Numbered from the stretch's first letter, positions 1 to 8,796 are shown. The stretch is DNA of 64,000 nucleotides from Hyphomicrobiales bacterium (GCA_027489955.1 JAIXYZ010000013.1:434001-498000); one strand, 5' to 3'. Numbers and translations are program-made. The notes: a model not told the origin generated them from the letters alone.

Positions 1-260
1 GCGGCCTGGCGGGCGGCATGGATCTTCCCGCCACGGTCGCCCCGTTCATCCTGCGCGGCGTCGCCTTGCTCGGGATCGATTCCGTGATGAGCCCGCGCGC
101 GGAGCGCATCGCAGCCTGGGACCGGCTGGCGAAGGATCTCGACAAGGACCAGCTCGCCGCCATGACCACGACCATTCCGTTCGACGCCGTCATCGAGGCC
201 GGCCGCGACATCGTGCAGGGCAAGGTGCGCGGCCGCCTGGTCGTCGAGATCGGCGCCTAG
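1..260 (+). CDS. acuI: Acrylyl-CoA reductase-like MDR oxidoreductase (C-terminal part only)
   Basis: Only the last 85 or so residues are inside the window; the frame is open from the left edge. The fragment starts in a GLAGGMDLP segment and continues with FILRGVALLGIDSVM, which is typical of the YhdH/AcuI branch of medium-chain dehydrogenases (NADPH-dependent acrylyl-CoA or quinone reductases). It keeps the end of the Rossmann domain and the C-terminal strand. The stop codon lies in a CTAG palindrome that also supplies the stop of the convergent LysR gene, so the two genes overlap by four bases. The exact substrate cannot be decided from this fragment; acuI is the best family-level symbol. 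Confidence 0.75.
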   Translation, partial: GLAGGMDLPATVAPFILRGVALLGIDSVMSPRAERIAAWDRLAKDLDKDQLAAMTTTIPFDAVIEAGRDIVQGKVRGRLVVEIGA

Positions 261-1189
261 AGCCGCGCGCCCTCGAGCATCGAGCGGCGGCGGCCGAGCT
301 CGCCGGCCATATAGTCCATGAAGGCGCGCACCCGCGGCGCGTGTCTCAGGTCGGGGTGGGTGAGCAGCCACAGGCCGGCGGCGAAGTCCGGATCGGGGTC
401 CATGAGCCGTACCAGGCCGGCTCGCCGGTCGGCGATGAAGCAGGGCAGGGGGCCGATCCCGATCCCGGCCTCCACCGCCTCCGCCAGCCCCAAAACCGTG
501 TTGATCCTGAGCGCCAGCCGTTCGGGCCGGACATGCGCCCGCACGAACCGCGAGACCTTGAGGTGCGAGAGGTTGTCGCCCAGTGCGACCCAGTCCTGCT
601 GCTGGCAGACATCCACGTCGAAGGGCTTTCCCGCCCATGTCGAGGCGCGGCCGTACAACGCCCAGGCGATGGTGCCGACACGCCGGCCGACGAGATTGTC
701 GGGCGGATCGTCGGTGGCGCGCAGGGCCACGTCCGCATCGCGCCGGGACAGGTTGAGCGCCTGCGTCGCGATCAGCGTGTCGATTCGGATGTCGGGATAG
801 GCCTCCCGGAACCCGGCCAGGATCGGCGGGAGCAGATGCACGAACAGCGTGTCGTTCGTCGTCAGCCGTAGTTCGCCCGCCGGCAGGAACCCCTGGCCCG
901 AAAGGCGCAGCGAGAGGGCGTCGAGCCGGTCGCCGGTCTCGCGGGCGATGCCGACGATCTCCTCGCAGACGGCTGTGGGCTCGTAGCCGGCGCGATGGCG
1001 TTCGAACAGCTTGCCGCCGATGCGCTCCTCGATCTGCGCCAGCCGCCGGAACACAGTGGAATGATTGAGGCCGAGCGCCTCGGCGGCGCCGGTGAGGCCC
1101 CGCGTCTCCGCGATCGCCTGGATCAGGCGCAGGTCGTCCCAGGACGTCAGCGGATCGCCGGCCAAATCGTGCTCCTCACTTGCAATCAT
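257..1189 (-). CDS. LysR family transcriptional regulator
   Basis: A 310-residue protein of normal LysR length. Residues about 17-75 form the winged helix-turn-helix (AAEALGLNHSTVFRRLAQIE), followed by a linker helix and a periplasmic-binding-like effector domain that starts near GELRLTTND. The gene is divergent from the DoxX and WrbA genes with 105 bases between the starts. That is the usual LysR arrangement, so control of the DoxX-WrbA pair and of itself is a reasonable inference. The effector is unknown; a quinone or other electrophile would fit the WrbA neighbour. The ATG start lies inside a short palindrome, CATGCAAGCATG. Confidence 0.9.
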   Translation of the reverse strand: MIASEEHDLAGDPLTSWDDLRLIQAIAETRGLTGAAEALGLNHSTVFRRLAQIEERIGGKLFERHRAGYEPTAVCEEIVGIARETGDRLDALSLRLSGQGFLPAGELRLTTNDTLFVHLLPPILAGFREAYPDIRIDTLIATQALNLSRRDADVALRATDDPPDNLVGRRVGTIAWALYGRASTWAGKPFDVDVCQQQDWVALGDNLSHLKVSRFVRAHVRPERLALRINTVLGLAEAVEAGIGIGPLPCFIADRRAGLVRLMDPDPDFAAGLWLLTHPDLRHAPRVRAFMDYMAGELGRRRSMLEGARL

Positions 1190-1226
1190 GCAAGCATGTA
1201 ATTGCCGCAGGGCGAATGCAATTGCA
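1182..1226. promoter_or_regulatory. Candidate LysR binding region between divergent genes
   Basis: The gap between the LysR start and the DoxX gene carries repeated half-sites: GCAAT at 1182-1186, ATTGC at 1201-1205, and a 10-base palindrome TGCAATTGCA at 1217-1226. A second palindrome, CATGCAAGCATG at 1187-1198, overlaps the LysR start codon. LysR proteins usually bind dyads with a T-N11-A core in such gaps. Which repeat is the true site is not decided by sequence alone. Confidence 0.4.
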
Positions 1227-1294
1227 GCAACGAAAGTCTACCTCTGTCGCACGGGTTCGCCGATCAGGAGCGGACCGTCATCGGGACAACCACC

Positions 1295-1732
1295 ATGATC
1301 GACAACCGCACGGCTCCCTACGGCCTCTTCGTCCTCCGCGTCGCCCTCGGCGTGATGTTCATCGCCCACGCGCTCCTCAAGTACGTCGTCTTCACGATGC
1401 CGGGCTTTGCCGGCTTCCTGGGCTCCATCGGCATGCCGGCCGCGCTGGCCTGGCCGATCTTCCTCGCCGAGCTGCTGGGCGGCATCGCTCTCGTCGCGGG
1501 CTTTTATGCCCGGCTCGTCTCGGTGGCGCTGCTGCCCGTGCTGCTCGGCGCGCTCTGGGTCCATTCCGGCAACGGCTGGCTCTTCACCGCCGCCAATGGT
1601 GGCTGGGAATATCCCGCCTTCCTCGTCGTCGGCGCGCTGACCCACATCCTGGCCGGCGACGGCGCCTTCGCGATCCGCCCCGTCACCCTTTCCGCTCCGC
1701 TGGGTCGGCCTGCCGTCTCGAACGCGGCCTGA
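1295..1732 (+). CDS. DoxX family membrane protein
   Basis: A 145-residue membrane protein with four hydrophobic segments. It opens with [20 protein letters not shown] and has the DoxX-typical [17 protein letters not shown] and the EL-GG-L loop after the second helix. DoxX proteins are small membrane proteins often linked to quinone, thiosulfate or thiol redox metabolism; the precise role is unknown. The ATG at 1295 is preferred because it begins directly before the conserved first helix; a longer frame from 1202 would add a polar stretch that does not look like DoxX. It lies just ahead of wrbA on the same strand (67-base gap) and opposite the LysR gene, suggesting co-regulation. Confidence 0.85.
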   Translation: MIDNRTAPYGLFVLRVALGVMFIAHALLKYVVFTMPGFAGFLGSIGMPAALAWPIFLAELLGGIALVAGFYARLVSVALLPVLLGALWVHSGNGWLFTAANGGWEYPAFLVVGALTHILAGDGAFAIRPVTLSAPLGRPAVSNAA

Positions 1733-1799
1733 TCCGCCCTATCTCGCGCGGAGCGCTCGCGGCTCCGCGCGTCTTTCCTGTCCACACAAGGAGACTTCC

Positions 1800-2399
1800 A
1801 TGGCCAAGGTCCTCGTCCTCTACTACTCGTCCTGGGGGCATATCGAGCAGATGGCGAACGCGGTCGCCGAAGGCGCCCGGGAAGCGGGCGCGACCGTCAC
1901 GGTCAAGCGCGTGCCCGAGCTGGTGCCCGAAGAGGTGGCCCGCAGCGCGCACTACAAGATCGACCAGTCCGCCCCGATCGCCACGCCCAACGAGCTAGCC
2001 GACTATGATGCGATCATCATCGGCACGCCGACGCGCTACGGCAACATGGCGGCCCAGATGAAGAACTTCCTCGACCAGACCGGCGGCCTCTGGGCCAAGG
2101 GCGCGCTGGTGGGCAAGGTCGGTGCAGCGTTCACCTCGACAGCCACCCAGCATGGCGGCCAGGAATCGACGATCCTCTCCACCCATACCGTGCTGCTTCA
2201 CCACGGTCTGGTCATCGTCGGCCTGCCTTACGCCTTCGCTGGCCAGATGGGCGTGGACGAGATCAAGGGCGGCTCGCCCTACGGCGCCTCCACGATCGCG
2301 GGCGGCGACGGCTCCCGCCAACCCTCCGCCGTCGAGCTCGAAGGTGCCCGCTTCCAGGGCCGCCACGTGGCCCAGATCGCGGCCAAGCTCCACGGCTGA
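1800..2399 (+). CDS. wrbA: NAD(P)H:quinone oxidoreductase, WrbA type
   Basis: The 199-residue length is normal for WrbA. The N-terminal FMN phosphate loop reads [15 protein letters not shown], followed by the flavodoxin-like [20 protein letters not shown] loop and the GGQESTI segment near residue 120, all hallmarks of WrbA. The enzyme is a tetrameric FMN protein that reduces quinones by two electrons and protects against redox cycling. It is preceded by a good AAGGAG-type ribosome site (AAGGAGACTTCC just before the ATG). It follows the DoxX gene and ends before a strong hairpin terminator, so the two probably form one transcript. Confidence 0.95.
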   Translation: MAKVLVLYYSSWGHIEQMANAVAEGAREAGATVTVKRVPELVPEEVARSAHYKIDQSAPIATPNELADYDAIIIGTPTRYGNMAAQMKNFLDQTGGLWAKGALVGKVGAAFTSTATQHGGQESTILSTHTVLLHHGLVIVGLPYAFAGQMGVDEIKGGSPYGASTIAGGDGSRQPSAVELEGARFQGRHVAQIAAKLHG

Positions 2400-2422
2400 T
2401 CGGCGCAAGGAACCGGAAATCG

Positions 2423-2448
2423 AAGGGCGGCCCCGTGGCCGCCCTTTT
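2423..2448. terminator. Rho-independent terminator after wrbA
   Basis: A perfect 10-base stem (AAGGGCGGCC with GGCCGCCCTT) encloses the loop CCGT and runs into TTTT on the plus strand. It sits 23 bases after the wrbA stop and between convergent genes; the minus strand also ends the stem in TT, so it may serve both sides. Confidence 0.85.
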
Positions 2449-2456
2449 CATGTCGG

Positions 2457-5330
2457 TCAGTCGCGGACGATGCGCCGGACCAGGAAGGTGAGGAGGAGAG
2501 GCCACATGATCCAGTTCAGGAGGCTCATGAACTGGAACCAGTCCTCCGCCGAGGCGAACGGCACGGTGGCGAGAACGGTACGGACCTGACGATCGGAGGC
2601 CGGATCGGCCGCGCACGCCTCCGCTGGCGCCGGGCCCGCCTGCGGCCTTCGCAGCAGGTCCGACGCCCAGGCCGGCAATGCGAGCACCAGCGGCTGGGAA
2701 TCGTCCGGCACGAACTCGTCGCGGGCGAAGATCGAGACGACCGGAACATGGTAGCGCAGGGCCGTCCACGCGGCATCGCCCTGGCTCCAGTCGGCACATG
2801 GCAGGAAACGTGCCGGCGCGTCGCTCGTGCGGCGATAGGCGATGTTGTCGGTCATCGGCCTGCCGTCGCCCGCGGCCGTCCGGTCGGCGATGATCAGGCG
2901 CAGGGCCTCTTCGCTGAGCTTCATGTTCTGCGGCACGTGCGCGATGAGCTGCCAGGACAGGATCAGCAGCCCCACGATCAGCCATCCGAGCGGAAGCACG
3001 GATGCGCCGTAATGCAGATATTTCCGCACGAAGAGGTCGTAGGGCAGGCGCAGGGGATTGGCGCGCGCGAGCTGGCGCAGCGCCGCCGCGCCGGACCGGC
3101 CGAGCCCCCTCAGGTTGTCGGCAAGCGGCGCACGGTCGCGGCCGAACCACACGCGCATCCGGGCTTCTCCCGGCCTCCACTTCCCGCGCGGCTCCCATTG
3201 CGCCCGGTAATGCTCGGCCACATGGATCGCGATCGCCGCCTTGTCGTGGCCCCGGTTACGCAGCGACCGATGGATCGACCGGTAGACGTCGCGATTGAGG
3301 CCGACATCGTTGTCCATGAAGTCCAGATGGGCGTTGGCGAGGTGCACCTGCAGGGCAGGGCTCAGCGACCGGTTCTCTCCGAACGTGCCGAAATCCCAGT
3401 TCTGGACGGTCAGCCCCGTCAGTTGCACAGGCACGGGAAATCCGTTCCGCGCCAGTCCCTGCCGCCGGGGCACATGGAGCGTGCCGATGCGTGCATCGTT
3501 GAAGGTGATGCCGTCCATCTCGGGATCGGTCGATTCGTGGTCGTCGAACGTGTCCGCGGCGATGACGAGCGTGTCGATCTGCGCGCCGTCCAGCCTCAGG
3601 CTCCGCGGGATCGTCGTCGAGGCGCATTCCGTTCGCTCGGCCGCGTTGAGGCGTGCCGTCTGGAACAGGCGGAAGTCCTGCGTGATCACCGCGTCCCGCG
3701 CGAAGACGTGGCCGATCCGCGGATCCCTGACGGTTTCGATCTGGTCCCCGTCCGGCATCGCCTCGGGCTCGACCACCGACAATCCGGACAGGTCGACATG
3801 GGCCGCCTGCAGCCCGCTCATGTCCAGATAGGCCGCCCGCGCGCGAACGACGCCCGCGCTTTCGGCATCGGCCGTTTCAGCAAAGCTGCGCGCCGCATCG
3901 CGCTGCCCCTGGGGAGCTTCCAGATCGTCCAGCTCGCTCAGCGGCGATCTGAAGCGCAGGTGACCGCTGACCCTGGTCCTCGTGAGATCCAGTCCGCCCG
4001 CGCGCCCGTCGGGGCCGGGCTCTATCAGCATGCTGGTCAGGTCGAACTCGCCGGTGATCGCGCAATCGCGGATCGCCACATCCCCGGTGACGCGGCACCG
4101 CAGGTAATCCGCCCAGTCGCCGGATTCCGGACGCAGCCAGCCCGTGGGCTTGCGCGCCGTCACGCCGATATCCGACCGGCGTTCCCCGCTCCAGAACAGG
4201 AGGCTGTTGCCGAAGGAGCTCGACGCGATCGCGACGGTGGTACCGGTCTGGCTGGGCGCCGGGCCGAAGCGCGCGGACCCGATATGGACATAGGAGCGGA
4301 ACGTCGTGTCGACCACGTTGAGCGAGGCGATCTCGCTGTGGTCGTAAAGCCGCGAGGAGATCAGGAACGATCCGATCTCCGCTCCGATCATGTTGACCGT
4401 CCCGCGGCAGACGAGGCTCGCCAGGTCGAGCTGCGAGAGGATGCGGGCCCCGCTGAGTTCGAGGCCGCCGCCGACGAACACCCCGCCCGGCTCCCAGCCG
4501 CTCGCCTCCAGGTCGGTGGGCCGCAAATGATGGGGCGTGCGGAAGATGCCGCTGCACACCGTGCCGAAGAAATTCAGGTCGGCCGCGAAATGGCAGGCGA
4601 CCGCATGGACGTGACGGAACGACGAGCCGGCGAAGACCACGTCGCGCGCGAAGAGCGACAGCTCCACGTTCAGCGACCCGTTCACCGACGCGCCGACGAT
4701 GGCGACGTCGGCGTCGATCCGGTTTGCGCGCTTGCCCAGAAGCTCGAAGGAACCGGTCTCGTTCCAGGGATACTGCCCGATCTGGAGGTTGCCGGCGATG
4801 GCCGCCTCGTTGATGCGCAGTTCGGTCGGCTGGTTGTGTTCCTGCGGCCCGGCGACCGTCGTGACGGTGAGGCGGTCGAGCTTCATGGACCCTTCGACGC
4901 GGATCCGGTTCGCCGAGAACGCAGAACGCAGGGAATCGCCCTCGAACCGGCATTCCTGGACCACGAGGTCGCCGCTGATCACGCCGGCATCCATCTGCCA
5001 GACCGGCCCCTCGTGGAAACGGTGGAGGGCGGATGTGATCTGCGAGATGGTCAGCCCGCCTCCGACCTTGAGCCCGGTCAGATCGGCGCCGCGGCGGAAC
5101 GTGCAGCCGGACAGCGTGAGGCCGGCCCTGAAATGGGCGCCCGACAAAACGACGCGGTCCCGGAAGACGATATTGGCCAGGTCGATCGGGCGCTCGAATT
5201 CCAGTCCGGCCAGGTCGACGGGACCGGCGATCTCCAGCGGTTCGAGCGGTCCTTGCGCAAAGGTTCGCAAGAGTTCCCGGAATTCGTCGGCGGCGATGAG
5301 CGGCAGCAGGCCGGCGCTGGCATCAGACAT
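2457..5330 (-). CDS. Large beta-helix (pentapeptide-like) membrane protein
   Basis: A 957-residue protein. From about residue 35 to 690 it consists of degenerate repeats of about 20 residues (for example DLAGLEFERPIDLANIVF, then VVLSGAHFRAGLTLSGCTF), with hydrophobic residues at fixed steps, as in right-handed quadrilateral or bactofilin-like beta-helices. Next comes a helical region (YRSIHRSLRNRGHDKAAIAI) and two transmembrane segments, PLGWLIVGLLILSWQLIAH and LLNWIMWPLLLTFLV, with a polar loop of about 130 residues between them. Homologues are sometimes labelled membrane-associated oxidoreductase, but no redox motif is visible. The ATG at 5330 is chosen because it overlaps the upstream stop in ATGTCTGA, implying translational coupling. 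Function unknown; a scaffold or membrane-tethered binding surface is only inference. Confidence 0.75.
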   Translation of the reverse strand: MSDASAGLLPLIAADEFRELLRTFAQGPLEPLEIAGPVDLAGLEFERPIDLANIVFRDRVVLSGAHFRAGLTLSGCTFRRGADLTGLKVGGGLTISQITSALHRFHEGPVWQMDAGVISGDLVVQECRFEGDSLRSAFSANRIRVEGSMKLDRLTVTTVAGPQEHNQPTELRINEAAIAGNLQIGQYPWNETGSFELLGKRANRIDADVAIVGASVNGSLNVELSLFARDVVFAGSSFRHVHAVACHFAADLNFFGTVCSGIFRTPHHLRPTDLEASGWEPGGVFVGGGLELSGARILSQLDLASLVCRGTVNMIGAEIGSFLISSRLYDHSEIASLNVVDTTFRSYVHIGSARFGPAPSQTGTTVAIASSSFGNSLLFWSGERRSDIGVTARKPTGWLRPESGDWADYLRCRVTGDVAIRDCAITGEFDLTSMLIEPGPDGRAGGLDLTRTRVSGHLRFRSPLSELDDLEAPQGQRDAARSFAETADAESAGVVRARAAYLDMSGLQAAHVDLSGLSVVEPEAMPDGDQIETVRDPRIGHVFARDAVITQDFRLFQTARLNAAERTECASTTIPRSLRLDGAQIDTLVIAADTFDDHESTDPEMDGITFNDARIGTLHVPRRQGLARNGFPVPVQLTGLTVQNWDFGTFGENRSLSPALQVHLANAHLDFMDNDVGLNRDVYRSIHRSLRNRGHDKAAIAIHVAEHYRAQWEPRGKWRPGEARMRVWFGRDRAPLADNLRGLGRSGAAALRQLARANPLRLPYDLFVRKYLHYGASVLPLGWLIVGLLILSWQLIAHVPQNMKLSEEALRLIIADRTAAGDGRPMTDNIAYRRTSDAPARFLPCADWSQGDAAWTALRYHVPVVSIFARDEFVPDDSQPLVLALPAWASDLLRRPQAGPAPAEACAADPASDRQVRTVLATVPFASAEDWFQFMSLLNWIMWPLLLTFLVRRIVRD

Positions 5331-6429
5331 CGGCCGCCGCCTCCCTGCGAGCCCTGGCCGCATCGCGGGCCTGAACGACCGAGGCCACGCTCCGGCCATC
5401 GCCGAGCCAGTCCGGCCCCTGCCAGGGCACGCCGGAACGGCGCGGAACGACGAGGGGGATCGGATTGTCTTCCACCATGGCCACGCCGCCCGACGTGCCG
5501 ATCGTGAAGGCGGAGCGGAAGAAGACGCCCGAATACTCCACGGTGCCGATCACCCTGAATGGCTCCTCCTCCTTGTGCGGCAGCAGGATGAGCGGCGTTG
5601 CCAGGTCCACGGGCAGCGCCTTGAACCGCGCATGCATGTCCGGACGCAGATGCGCGCGCATCGCGGCAAGCGCATCGGCCCGGTCCGGCATCATGCGGAA
5701 GTCCGATACGCCGTATTCCATCGGCGCCTCGATCGCTTCGGCCTCCTCGGCCGAGAACTCGATCAGCGTGAACGCACCCAGGTCCGCGCAGAGATGGATG
5801 CAGAAGAATAGGAGATATTCCTCGATGGTCCGGTCGGAGATGTCGAGAATGGACGCCTGTTCCAGGATCGACGTCGTCGTGTTGACGAACGGCGACGTGC
5901 CGTCGAGCCAGAGCCCGAGAAAACCGGGCCGCCAGAAGGCCTCCCACGGCATCGAATCGTAGTCCTGGCCCGGTGGCGGCAGGCGCTCGTCGTCGATGAG
6001 GACGAGCCTGGCCGGCGCCATGATCGAGATATCATCGGGCGCCTGCGACCAATCCCCCGGAAACAGGTCGGGAAACTCGATGGAGACCAGCCAGGCACCC
6101 GGGCCGTAGAAGGGCAGCGCCTTCGCCCACGCTATGCCGTTCTCCGCATGGTGCGCGATCGACAACGCCGGCTCGACCCGGTCCCGTCGTCCGCCGACCT
6201 CTGGAATGGCGAGCTTGGCCTCCAGCCAGTCCGATGCGAGCGCGTCCAGGCGCAACGTCAGGACCTCGCCAGGGGCAAGGCGTTTCCACGCGAAATCCTG
6301 CTGCCGCCTGCGCAACTTGGCGCGCGCGTGGGCGATCTGCCGGGGACTGGCGCGCCAGGTCTCGTTGACATGGCCGACGGCCCGCTGCGGAGCCATGGCG
6401 GGATCGAAGTAGCGGATGGAATCGGTCAT
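5323..6429 (-). CDS. Unrecognised soluble protein, coupled to the beta-helix membrane protein
   Basis: A 368-residue protein that I cannot assign to a family. It starts MTDSIRYFDPAMAPQRAVGH, has no signal peptide or membrane segment, and is rich in Trp, Pro and acidic residues in its middle (GDWSQAPDDISIMAPARLVL and YDSMPWEAFWRPGFLGLWLD). A C-terminal Ala/Arg-rich helix follows. The start at 6429 is preferred over 6534 because the extra 35 residues are low-complexity and Arg-rich. The last codons overlap the start of the 957-residue membrane protein by eight bases, so both are probably made together and may interact. The MFS gene lies 73 bases upstream on the same strand. Confidence 0.65.
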   Translation of the reverse strand: MTDSIRYFDPAMAPQRAVGHVNETWRASPRQIAHARAKLRRRQQDFAWKRLAPGEVLTLRLDALASDWLEAKLAIPEVGGRRDRVEPALSIAHHAENGIAWAKALPFYGPGAWLVSIEFPDLFPGDWSQAPDDISIMAPARLVLIDDERLPPPGQDYDSMPWEAFWRPGFLGLWLDGTSPFVNTTTSILEQASILDISDRTIEEYLLFFCIHLCADLGAFTLIEFSAEEAEAIEAPMEYGVSDFRMMPDRADALAAMRAHLRPDMHARFKALPVDLATPLILLPHKEEEPFRVIGTVEYSGVFFRSAFTIGTSGGVAMVEDNPIPLVVPRRSGVPWQGPDWLGDGRSVASVVQARDAARARREAAADV

Positions 6430-6502
6430 GCCGTGCAAGGCCCCCCGGCGATGCGCCAAGGTCGCATCCGGCCGCATGTTCGGCAACCGCGCGTGCCGCG
6501 TT

Positions 6503-7702
6503 TCAGGCCGCTTCCGGACGGGCGTCGCGGGCAAAGAGGTAGACCGCGAGCGCCGCCGCGAGCAGGGCCGCGTAGAAGCCGAAGAGCGTTGCGTAGGCGG
6601 CTGCGGGCGAGCCGGGCACGGACGATGCAGCCACGATCGGCCCCGTCGCGAACTGCACCAGGCCGACCGTGCCGATGGAGAAGAAGTTCAGCAGCGTGAC
6701 GCCCCGTCCCGTGAGGTGGGCGGGCAGGAAGGCCCGGCCATGGGTCATCATCAGGCCGAACGATCCGCCGAACAGGCCGACCGCGGCGAGCAGGATCGTG
6801 GAGGCGACGAAGCCGCCATCCGGGACGAGCGCGAGCGCCGCCAGCGCCACCGCACCGAGCACGTTGCCGACGAAGGCGACCCATTTGCGCGTGCCGAGCA
6901 TCTGGTCGAGCGGCCCGTAGGCGAAGCTGCCGGCGACCATGGCGAGCGCCATCGCGAGCGTGCCGTACCCGATCGCGATGGCGTCCGCGCCGTAGACGTC
7001 CGTGAGATACGGCCCGGCCCACAGGCCCCTGATTCCGGCCGCCGCGGCGTAGTTGACCATGACGAGCGGCAGGATGGGCCAGAGCGCCCGCACCTTCATG
7101 AGGTCCAGATAGCCGGAAAAGCCGAGGCCGCCCGCCTGCGGTCCCGCATGGCTGCGCTCGGGATCGCGCACGAACGCGAAGATCAGCGCGGCGATGGCGA
7201 GCGTCATGAGGCCGAGGCCCGCCATGATCGGGCGCCAGCCGAAGGCTTCGGCGGCGGCGGCGAGGGGCGAGGCGCCCACCACGTTTCCGGCGGTTCCGAA
7301 GCCGACGAGCCAGGAAATGAGCACCGCGAGCCGGGCGGGCGGCTGCGTGCGCGCGAAGATGTAGACGGAGGCCATGAGCACCGGCGAGCAGCCCGCGCCG
7401 ATGAGCGTCATCGCCGCGATCACCATCCACGGCGACTGGGCGCCCGCGAAGAGGAGGGCGCCGCCGCCTGCGCCGGCGGCCAGCAGGGCGGCCGCCGTCC
7501 GGCGGGGGCCGAAGCGGTCGAGGCCAACGCCGACCACGAACTGCATGAGGGCGAAGGCCGCGAACCAGGCGCCGGACGCCGCGGCGAAGTCGCCCTTCGT
7601 CGCGCCGATCTCCGCGCTCAGGGCAGGCGTCAGCACCGCCAGGAACGAGCGGTAGAACTGCGACATGACATAGGCGGCGGCGAGGGCGGCGAGGCCGACC
7701 AT
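6503..7702 (-). CDS. Major facilitator superfamily transporter
   Basis: A 399-residue protein with about twelve hydrophobic helices, the normal MFS size. The first helix begins MVGLAALAAAYVMSQFYRSF, and the loop between helices 2 and 3 carries the MFS-type GVGLDRFGPRRTAA signature. This resembles the group of uncharacterised alphaproteobacterial MFS carriers related to nitrate/nitrite or sugar-acid porters; the substrate is unknown. The frame remains open far upstream, through the AHSA1 and ArsR region, but those residues are an antisense-like Arg-rich shadow, so the ATG at 7702 just before helix 1 is chosen. It ends 73 bases before the unrecognised 368-residue gene. Confidence 0.85.
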   Translation of the reverse strand: MVGLAALAAAYVMSQFYRSFLAVLTPALSAEIGATKGDFAAASGAWFAAFALMQFVVGVGLDRFGPRRTAAALLAAGAGGGALLFAGAQSPWMVIAAMTLIGAGCSPVLMASVYIFARTQPPARLAVLISWLVGFGTAGNVVGASPLAAAAEAFGWRPIMAGLGLMTLAIAALIFAFVRDPERSHAGPQAGGLGFSGYLDLMKVRALWPILPLVMVNYAAAAGIRGLWAGPYLTDVYGADAIAIGYGTLAMALAMVAGSFAYGPLDQMLGTRKWVAFVGNVLGAVALAALALVPDGGFVASTILLAAVGLFGGSFGLMMTHGRAFLPAHLTGRGVTLLNFFSIGTVGLVQFATGPIVAASSVPGSPAAAYATLFGFYAALLAAALAVYLFARDARPEAA

Positions 7703-7837
7703 GGGCGGGGCGTGTCCTGGATGGCTATCCGGGGCAGGTCTTGGCGCCCGCCTTCCAATCCGCGCTGTAGCCGATGGCCGCCCGTCCGGGAAGGCCGCGC
7801 CATTGCAGAGGCGGGATCGGTTTCGTGCCCCGGGGGG

Positions 7838-7863
7838 GCCGGCATCGCGCCTGCGATGCCGGC
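7838..7863 (-). terminator. Hairpin after the AHSA1 gene
   Basis: A perfect 11-base stem (GCCGGCATCGC with GCGATGCCGGC) with a four-base loop lies ten bases beyond the AHSA1 stop on the minus strand. It is followed by a C-run, not a U-run, so it may be a weak terminator or a 3' end-stabilising hairpin. Confidence 0.5.
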
Positions 7864-7872
7864 CGGTCTCCG

Positions 7873-8409
7873 TCAGGCCTGCAGGCGGGATGCGTACTCG
7901 GTCTGGCGAGCCGCCCATGCGTCCCAGAAGGCGGGGCGGGGCGATCCCGACAGCACGGCCTCGAGTATGTCGAGATGCGTGTGCCACCCGGCGCTGACGC
8001 AGAGCATCAGCTCCCTGTCGACGATGCGCCGGTGCGTGATGGTCAGAAGGACGCCGTCGCGGCGCTCGTCGAGATCGAACGTCACCTCGCCGGTATCGGC
8101 CCAGGTGAAGGACAGGCGATGGGGCGGATCGACCTCGGTGATCCGGCTGTCCATCGTTTGCTCCTCCGCGAAGGACGCGGGACGGACGGATGCGATCTCC
8201 GACAGATCGTCGTTGCGCCAGCGCAGGGTGAAGGCGGACCCTTCGGCCAGCTCCATCCTGCCGGCCGCCAGCCAGCGGGCGCGCAGGTCGCCGTCGGTCA
8301 GGTAGGACCAGAGCCGGTCCGCGGTCCCGGGCAGAAGCCGCGAGATGGTGAGCGTGGCCGGCTCGGCGATGGTGGCGTAGCCGTCCGCGCGGGTGAGGGT
8401 CGTCGTCAT
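7873..8409 (-). CDS. SRPBCC / AHSA1-domain protein
   Basis: A 178-residue START-like protein. It begins with EPATLTISRLLPGTADRLWSYLTDGDLRARWL, the classic first strand and helix of the AHSA1 fold. It continues with SFTWADTGEVTFDLDERRDGVLLTITHRRI and a C-terminal helix (GWHTHLDILEAVLSG). Such proteins bind hydrophobic ligands in a deep cavity and are very often co-encoded with an ArsR regulator. The ATG at 8409 overlaps the ArsR stop in ATGA, so translation is coupled. No catalytic residue can be named and the ligand is unknown. Expression is expected to be autocontrolled through the ArsR operator upstream. Confidence 0.88.
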   Translation of the reverse strand: MTTTLTRADGYATIAEPATLTISRLLPGTADRLWSYLTDGDLRARWLAAGRMELAEGSAFTLRWRNDDLSEIASVRPASFAEEQTMDSRITEVDPPHRLSFTWADTGEVTFDLDERRDGVLLTITHRRIVDRELMLCVSAGWHTHLDILEAVLSGSPRPAFWDAWAARQTEYASRLQA

Positions 8410-8786
8410 GATGTCTCTCCTTGTTCGGGGTCTGTGGGGGGTGGAGCGGGCCTGGCGGCATCGTCCTCGCGGAGGAGCCGTTCCAGAACGTCGAGGCGCT
8501 GGGTCCAGAACTCCTGGTAGAAGGCGAGCCATTCGTGGGCGCTGGCCAGCGGGCCGGGATCGAGGCGGCACACATGGGTGCGCCCTCTGATCTCGCGGCG
8601 GATGAGGCCGGCACTCTCCAGCGCCTTGATGTGCTTGGACGCCGCTGCCAGCGAGATCGCGAAGGGCTGGGCCAGCTCGCTGACCGTGCGCTGTCCGCCG
8701 GCGAGGTCGCGCAGCATGTGCCTGCGCGTGGCGTCGCCGAGGGCGTGGAAGACGGCATCGAGCCGCGCTGTCTGTAATTCAACCAT
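8406..8786 (-). CDS. ArsR family transcriptional repressor
   Basis: A 126-residue winged-helix protein starting MVELQTARLDAVFHALGD. The recognition region is ISLAAASKHIKALESAGLI, and GRTHVCRLDP forms the wing. It lacks the metal-binding CVC motif of arsenic or zinc sensors and belongs to the ArsR branch that partners AHSA1 proteins. The ATG at 8786 is chosen because the predicted transcription start falls at this codon and the codon lies in the spacer of a perfect dyad; a longer frame to 8822 would have to start inside the -35 region. The mRNA may therefore be leaderless. Autorepression is likely. Confidence 0.88.
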   Translation of the reverse strand: MVELQTARLDAVFHALGDATRRHMLRDLAGGQRTVSELAQPFAISLAAASKHIKALESAGLIRREIRGRTHVCRLDPGPLASAHEWLAFYQEFWTQRLDVLERLLREDDAARPAPPPTDPEQGETS

Positions 8787-8796
8787 GCGGTTGAAT
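8777..8796. promoter_or_regulatory. ArsR operator 1 (overlaps start codon and -10)
   Basis: A perfect inverted repeat with eight-base arms ATTCAACC and GGTTGAAT around a four-base spacer that contains the ArsR start codon. The inner arm (TCAACC/GGTTGA) is identical to that of operator 2. It covers part of the -10 element and the start codon, an ideal place for autorepression. Confidence 0.8.

Noticed and set aside
2748-5507. A 919-codon open frame on the plus strand opposite the beta-helix membrane protein
   Set aside because: It is Arg- and Pro-rich with no domain pattern and mirrors the codon bias of the opposite strand; a shadow frame caused by high GC.
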